Source: an uncultured Neomegalonema sp.
GTDB taxonomy: Bacteria > Pseudomonadota > Alphaproteobacteria > Rhodobacterales > Rhodobacteraceae
DNA length: 9,200 nucleotides
Assembly (NCBI GenBank): GCA_937958345.1
Contig: CALGNW010000348.1
Coordinates: 1 to 9,200, forward strand
Reading direction: 5' to 3'
Part shown: positions 6,207-9,200 of the stretch, in pieces
Numbering within the stretch: the first letter of the stretch is position 1
Layout: each line of letters starts with the position of its first letter
Notes under the pieces: model-generated
What the model was told of the DNA's origin: nothing
The model's input: the letters and a program-made list of their open reading frames with translations, nothing else
Database searches by the model: none
Program-made: the position numbers and the translations under genes

Positions 6207-7412
6207 TTAGCTGGATTGCCGGTGAATACGTCCGGCAACAGCCGCTTTGAATACGTCAACGACCCCCGTGATCGTGTCATCCCATGAGAAACGCTCGGCA
6301 TAAAGGCGCGTGGCGTTCCGTTCGGGTAAATCCGATAGCAGTTTTCGAATCTGGAAACGCAGGGTTTCGGCATTTCGCTCGGTCGCCAATAGGCCTGCCT
6401 CAGGCGCCGCCACGACTTCCGGCGTGCCCCATACCGATGTGGCGACGACAGGTGTTCCGCAAGCCATCGACTCAAGCAGGACGTTTGCCCAACCTTCCCG
6501 GCTCGACGCGAGAACGGAAAGATCGGCTGCCCCGTAAAAATCCGAAAGATTTTTGTGCGGAACAGATCCGACCAATTTTATACGATCTTCCACGCCGAGG
6601 CCTTCGATGCGCGCTTCGAGCGCATCACGCTCCGGCCCGCCGCCCGCGATACGCAAATGCACGCCCTCCAGCTCCGCAACGGCATCAATCGTGAGGTGAT
6701 GACCCTTCCGTTCCACCAGTCCGCCGACTGATACGACCAGCGGTGCATCCTGCGGAACGCCGTAAGCCTCTTTCAGCTTTCCGCGCGATGTTTCCGGTGT
6801 TTGGAAGCCCTCGAGGTCGACGCCATTGCGTAGGGTATGAATTTTTGAACCGTCGGCCCCCAGATCGATTAGTTCTTTGCGCAAAGCTTCGCAAACCGTG
6901 ATCGAGGCTGCTGCCCGTCTTGCGACATCCAATACGGAACGGCGACCGAACTCGCTGACTGTCGGTATCTGATTCACGTCTGTACCGCGCGCCGTGCAGG
7001 TGAATGGAATACCAAGATCATCCGCGAGACGTGCGGCGGCGACCCCGTCCGGAAAGAAGTAGTGCGCGTCTATCAAATCGAATGGCCCGGTCTGCGCCAT
7101 CATCGTTTCGGCTGCGCGTCGCAATGCCCGGTAATAAAAAGTGGGCTGGGACTGCATCCCGATTTTCGGTATCATCGCGTAGCGGGGATGATCAATCCGT
7201 ATGCCGTAACGTGTCTCGGATTGCGGCACTGACGCGTGGGTTGCGTAACTGCCAAAAATTTTATTCTTTGACGGAAACCACGGAGTAGGCGCAATCACGC
7301 TGATTTCGGCCTCGCCGGTTTCGTGAACGCGGCGCATACGGTTTTCTACGAATACCGCGTGATTTGGTTGCGCTTCGTTCGGATAAAGTGAAGTGACAGT
7401 CAAAACACGCAT
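6207..7412 (-). CDS. GT4-family glycosyltransferase
   Basis: This is a cytoplasmic retaining glycosyltransferase of the GT-B fold, expected to add one sugar from a nucleotide-sugar donor to the growing glycan. The product is 401 aa, normal for GT4. The N-terminal acceptor domain starts MRVLTVTSLYPNEAQPNHAV and holds IDAHYFFPDGVAAARLA (114-130). The C-terminal donor domain begins near VVSVGGLVERKGHHLTIDAV (226-245). The EX7E motif is intact: Glu306 and Glu314 in REGWANVLLESMACGTPVV (305-323). ATG 7412 has GAGG (7424-7421) 8 nt upstream and follows the TAA of the small membrane protein gene with no gap, so the two are almost surely translated from one message. The specific sugar and linkage cannot be predicted. 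Confidence 0.93.
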   Translation of the reverse strand: MRVLTVTSLYPNEAQPNHAVFVENRMRRVHETGEAEISVIAPTPWFPSKNKIFGSYATHASVPQSETRYGIRIDHPRYAMIPKIGMQSQPTFYYRALRRAAETMMAQTGPFDLIDAHYFFPDGVAAARLADDLGIPFTCTARGTDVNQIPTVSEFGRRSVLDVARRAAASITVCEALRKELIDLGADGSKIHTLRNGVDLEGFQTPETSRGKLKEAYGVPQDAPLVVSVGGLVERKGHHLTIDAVAELEGVHLRIAGGGPERDALEARIEGLGVEDRIKLVGSVPHKNLSDFYGAADLSVLASSREGWANVLLESMACGTPVVATSVWGTPEVVAAPEAGLLATERNAETLRFQIRKLLSDLPERNATRLYAERFSWDDTITGVVDVFKAAVAGRIHRQSS

Positions 7413-7730
7413 TTAATATTCCTCGCGGGCGTCGCGGAGAAACTTTGGCATCGCGGCCTCGGCTTCTTCTTCGATTTCCGCCATTTCGTGTGGGTCAAAT
7501 CGTAACTGCGGAAGTTGCCGCAGCCGCCGCGCTTTTGGCCGTGAGTTGTCTTCCTCATCCGGCTGTTCGACAGCGTTTCGGAGAGCGTATTTCTTCTTTT
7601 CGATAAAAACCCGCAGCGCCAGGATGCCATCGCGTTTCTGTGAATCCGGTGCATCGTCGCGGGTGATGCTCCAGACAGCGATCAGGACCATTGCGCTGAC
7701 GGCGCACAAAAGCATTGCTCCGCCGATCAT
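7413..7730 (-). CDS. Small single-span membrane protein of unknown function
   Basis: I do not recognise this 105-aa protein. It has one hydrophobic segment at about residues 2-21 (GGAMLLCAVSAMVLIAVW), then a soluble, highly charged part. That part has a basic patch KARRLRQ at 66-72 and an acidic patch EMAEIEEEAEAA at 82-93, probably partly helical. The segment has no lipobox or clear signal-peptidase site, so an anchored bitopic protein is more likely than a secreted one. ATG 7730 is supported by GGGAG (7741-7737) 6 nt upstream. Its stop directly abuts the glycosyltransferase start, and its last codons carry that gene's ribosome site, so the two are coupled. A role as partner or anchor for the glycosyltransferase, or in the export machinery, is plausible from context only. 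Confidence 0.72.
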   Translation of the reverse strand: MIGGAMLLCAVSAMVLIAVWSITRDDAPDSQKRDGILALRVFIEKKKYALRNAVEQPDEEDNSRPKARRLRQLPQLRFDPHEMAEIEEEAEAAMPKFLRDAREEY

Positions 7731-7928
7731 GTTTCACTCCCGAGTGGTTAATCCGTGATTCAGGGTCTTGGGCTACTCAAGGCAAGACAAATGCCACAGT
7801 GACCTATCGGCGCTTAACAAATTGCTGCGGCACGAAAATTGGATAGCAGAGCAGCCCGTTGCGGCTGTCTGATGCAGCTACAGGCTTGCGAGCGTTTTCG
7901 CAGCGATTGGAAAGAGGGAGGCCGAACT
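7731..7928. promoter_or_regulatory. Divergent intergenic region, small membrane protein / ligase genes
   Basis: This 198-bp gap separates two divergent starts, so it should hold promoters for both units. I see no convincing -35/-10 pair on either strand; the best + strand candidate, TTGCTG (7822-7827) with TAGCAG (7844-7849), is weak. Short inverted repeats are present: CACTC-CC-GAGTG (7735-7746), overlapping the ribosome site of the - strand gene, and CAGCC / GGCTG around 7852-7867. No coding sequence is supported here. Confidence 0.4.
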
Positions 7929-9200
7929 ATGCGCGACATAATCATCGTCGTCGGCTTGATTGGCCTGATACCCCTGATCCTGCGTCGACCCTACATCGGC
8001 GTATTAGCTTGGACCTGGATCGCGATCCTCAACCCGCACCGCGAAGCTTTTGGCTTCAGCAGCCAATTACGTCCCAACCTGCTTATTGTGCTTGTCACGC
8101 TCATTTCATTCGCCTTGTCGAGCGAACGAAAAACTTGGCCGGGGGGGCGAATATCGCTCACGTTCGTCGCCTTTATTCTATGGACGACACTGACCAGTGC
8201 GCTCGCCCCGGATCCGGCAACCTCTTTCGAGTTTTACGTCGATTTCGTGATTAAGATGGCCCTTCACATGATCATTTTGATGATTGTGATTAACTCGCAG
8301 CATCGGTTGGTTTCTTTGATTTGGTGTTTTGCGCTGTCCCTCGGCTACCATGCCGTGAAAATCGCACTTGTGACTGTAAAATCCGGCTTTGTCATCGGGC
8401 GATTTACTGATTTTGGTCCCGCCGATACGATGATCGACGACCGTAATCACTTTGCCGTCGCAATGCTGATGCTCGCGCCGATTCTATTCTATCTCTGGAA
8501 GCACGCCGCTAATAAAATTATGAAGAATGCCGCGCTGTTCGGCATGATATGCTGTTTCCTCGCCGTAATCGGTTCGTTCTCGCGCGGCGGCATGCTCACA
8601 ATGATCGCCATGCTAGGCGTGCTCTGGTTCCGGACTAAAAACAAGCTCGTCAGCGCTGCTGTTTTGACGGTCGGTGCAATGCTGCTTATTACCTTCGCGC
8701 CGTCTTCGTTCAAAGACCGGATCAATAGCGCGATCGAGCAGTTCGAAGACAAAGATACGCGTTTCGCGGACGACCGGCAATTGGACGAAAGTTTCTGTCT
8801 CCGCCTCGCATCCTGGCAAGTCGGCTGGGATATGACACTCGATAGTCCGATCATGGGAAACGGACTGAGATCGATTCAGAACGAAGACGTTGCGGGCAAA
8901 TATTTGCGTGAGAGCGCGTGTAACAACTCGCCGGATTACGAAGTTCGCGCGGCGCACAATATTTATTTTGAGGTTCTGTCGGATTCGGGCTTTGTCGGAC
9001 TTGGCTTGTTTATGACGATTTTGTTTGGCTCGATCATTCACTGCAGTCGGATTATCGGAAGGACCCGTAATAAACTCGAACTGTTGTGGGCGCATGATCT
9101 GATGAAGATGATTCAGGTATCACTGATCGGATATGCGATAGGCAGCGCGCTCCTCTCGTTCGCATATTACGACGGCTATTACATTCTTGTCTGCGTTGTG
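7929..9200 (+). CDS. Wzy/O-antigen-ligase-like membrane protein, resembling the exosortase-A-associated O-glycosylation ligase group (3' end outside window)
   Basis: The frame is open for 424 codons from ATG 7929 to the window edge without a stop. The ribosome site GAGGGAGG (7914-7921) is strong, 7 nt upstream. The protein is polytopic, with many hydrophobic helices. The N-terminus (MRDIIIVVGLIGLIPLILRR, then PYIGVLAWTWIAILNPHREA at 21-40) is typical of the DUF5935-type domain of the O-glycosylation ligase group tied to exosortase A. Wzy_C-type motifs follow: DRNHFAVAMLMLAP at 171-184, SFSRGGML at 216-223, RLASWQVGW at 292-300, SPIMGNGL at 306-313 and AAHNIYFEVLSDSGFVGLGL at 341-360. Such proteins polymerise lipid-linked oligosaccharides or transfer glycans, using a large periplasmic loop, here about 255-345. 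The subfamily call comes from recognition of these motifs and not from a search. It is divergent from the small membrane protein gene. Confidence 0.85.
   Translation, partial: MRDIIIVVGLIGLIPLILRRPYIGVLAWTWIAILNPHREAFGFSSQLRPNLLIVLVTLISFALSSERKTWPGGRISLTFVAFILWTTLTSALAPDPATSFEFYVDFVIKMALHMIILMIVINSQHRLVSLIWCFALSLGYHAVKIALVTVKSGFVIGRFTDFGPADTMIDDRNHFAVAMLMLAPILFYLWKHAANKIMKNAALFGMICCFLAVIGSFSRGGMLTMIAMLGVLWFRTKNKLVSAAVLTVGAMLLITFAPSSFKDRINSAIEQFEDKDTRFADDRQLDESFCLRLASWQVGWDMTLDSPIMGNGLRSIQNEDVAGKYLRESACNNSPDYEVRAAHNIYFEVLSDSGFVGLGLFMTILFGSIIHCSRIIGRTRNKLELLWAHDLMKMIQVSLIGYAIGSALLSFAYYDGYYILVCVV

Noticed and set aside
6189..6209. Small hairpin AAGC-GTT-GCTT (6198-6208) as a bidirectional terminator at the convergent junction
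   Set aside because: The stem is only four base pairs and has no T run on either side.
7859..8254. 131-codon + strand open frame overlapping the start of the ligase gene
   Set aside because: The overlapping frame from 7929 has a strong ribosome site and clear family motifs over 424 codons; this one has unstructured Arg-rich composition.
8613..9095. 160-codon - strand open frame opposite the ligase
   Set aside because: It is antisense to a recognisable membrane protein, and the composition is that of a reversed hydrophobic gene.
1..9200. CRISPR arrays, insertion sequences, tRNA or rRNA genes
   Set aside because: No regularly spaced direct repeats, transposase-like protein, terminal repeats around a transposase, or RNA gene signatures are seen in the sequence.

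Overview
The window is a piece of an alphaproteobacterial chromosome, most like the Rhodobacterales, joining two unrelated functional blocks. The lineage call is inference. It rests on protein resemblance, moderately high GC, strong GGAG-type ribosome sites and a GC-rich interspersed palindrome. No rRNA, tRNA or housekeeping marker is present to confirm it.

Block 1 (about 1-3188, + strand) is the end of a ugp operon for uptake of glycerol-3-phosphate and related phosphodiesters. It holds the last codons of the periplasmic binding protein (ugpB), an intercistronic hairpin, the two permeases (ugpA, ugpE) and the ATPase (ugpC). ugpE and ugpC overlap by one base. ugpA and ugpE, usually tightly packed, are instead separated by 184 bp that hold a ~110-bp double palindrome. 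An open frame runs through this element from the ugpA stop to just past the ugpE start. No ugpQ follows ugpC.

Block 2 (about 3190-9200) is part of an exopolysaccharide or surface-glycan locus in four alternating units. A polysaccharide deacetylase-like gene and a short outer-membrane export lipoprotein lie on the - strand. A CelD/FemAB-like acetyltransferase is divergent on the + strand. A small membrane protein of unknown function and a GT4 glycosyltransferase lie on the - strand, with the stop of one directly against the start of the next. A polytopic Wzy/O-antigen-ligase-like protein starts on the + strand and runs off the right edge.

Together these genes suggest glycan assembly by the glycosyltransferase, modification by the acyltransferase and deacetylase, polymerisation or ligation by the membrane protein, and export by the lipoprotein. 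The ligase resembles the subfamily found with exosortase A (XrtA/EpsH), and the short export protein ends in a PES-type tail like that system's exporter. No exosortase or PEP-CTERM protein lies in the window, so this link is a lead and not a demonstrated system. I see no insertion sequence, CRISPR array, phage gene or RNA gene, and no clearly undescribed system. Gene-free stretches are all under 300 bp.
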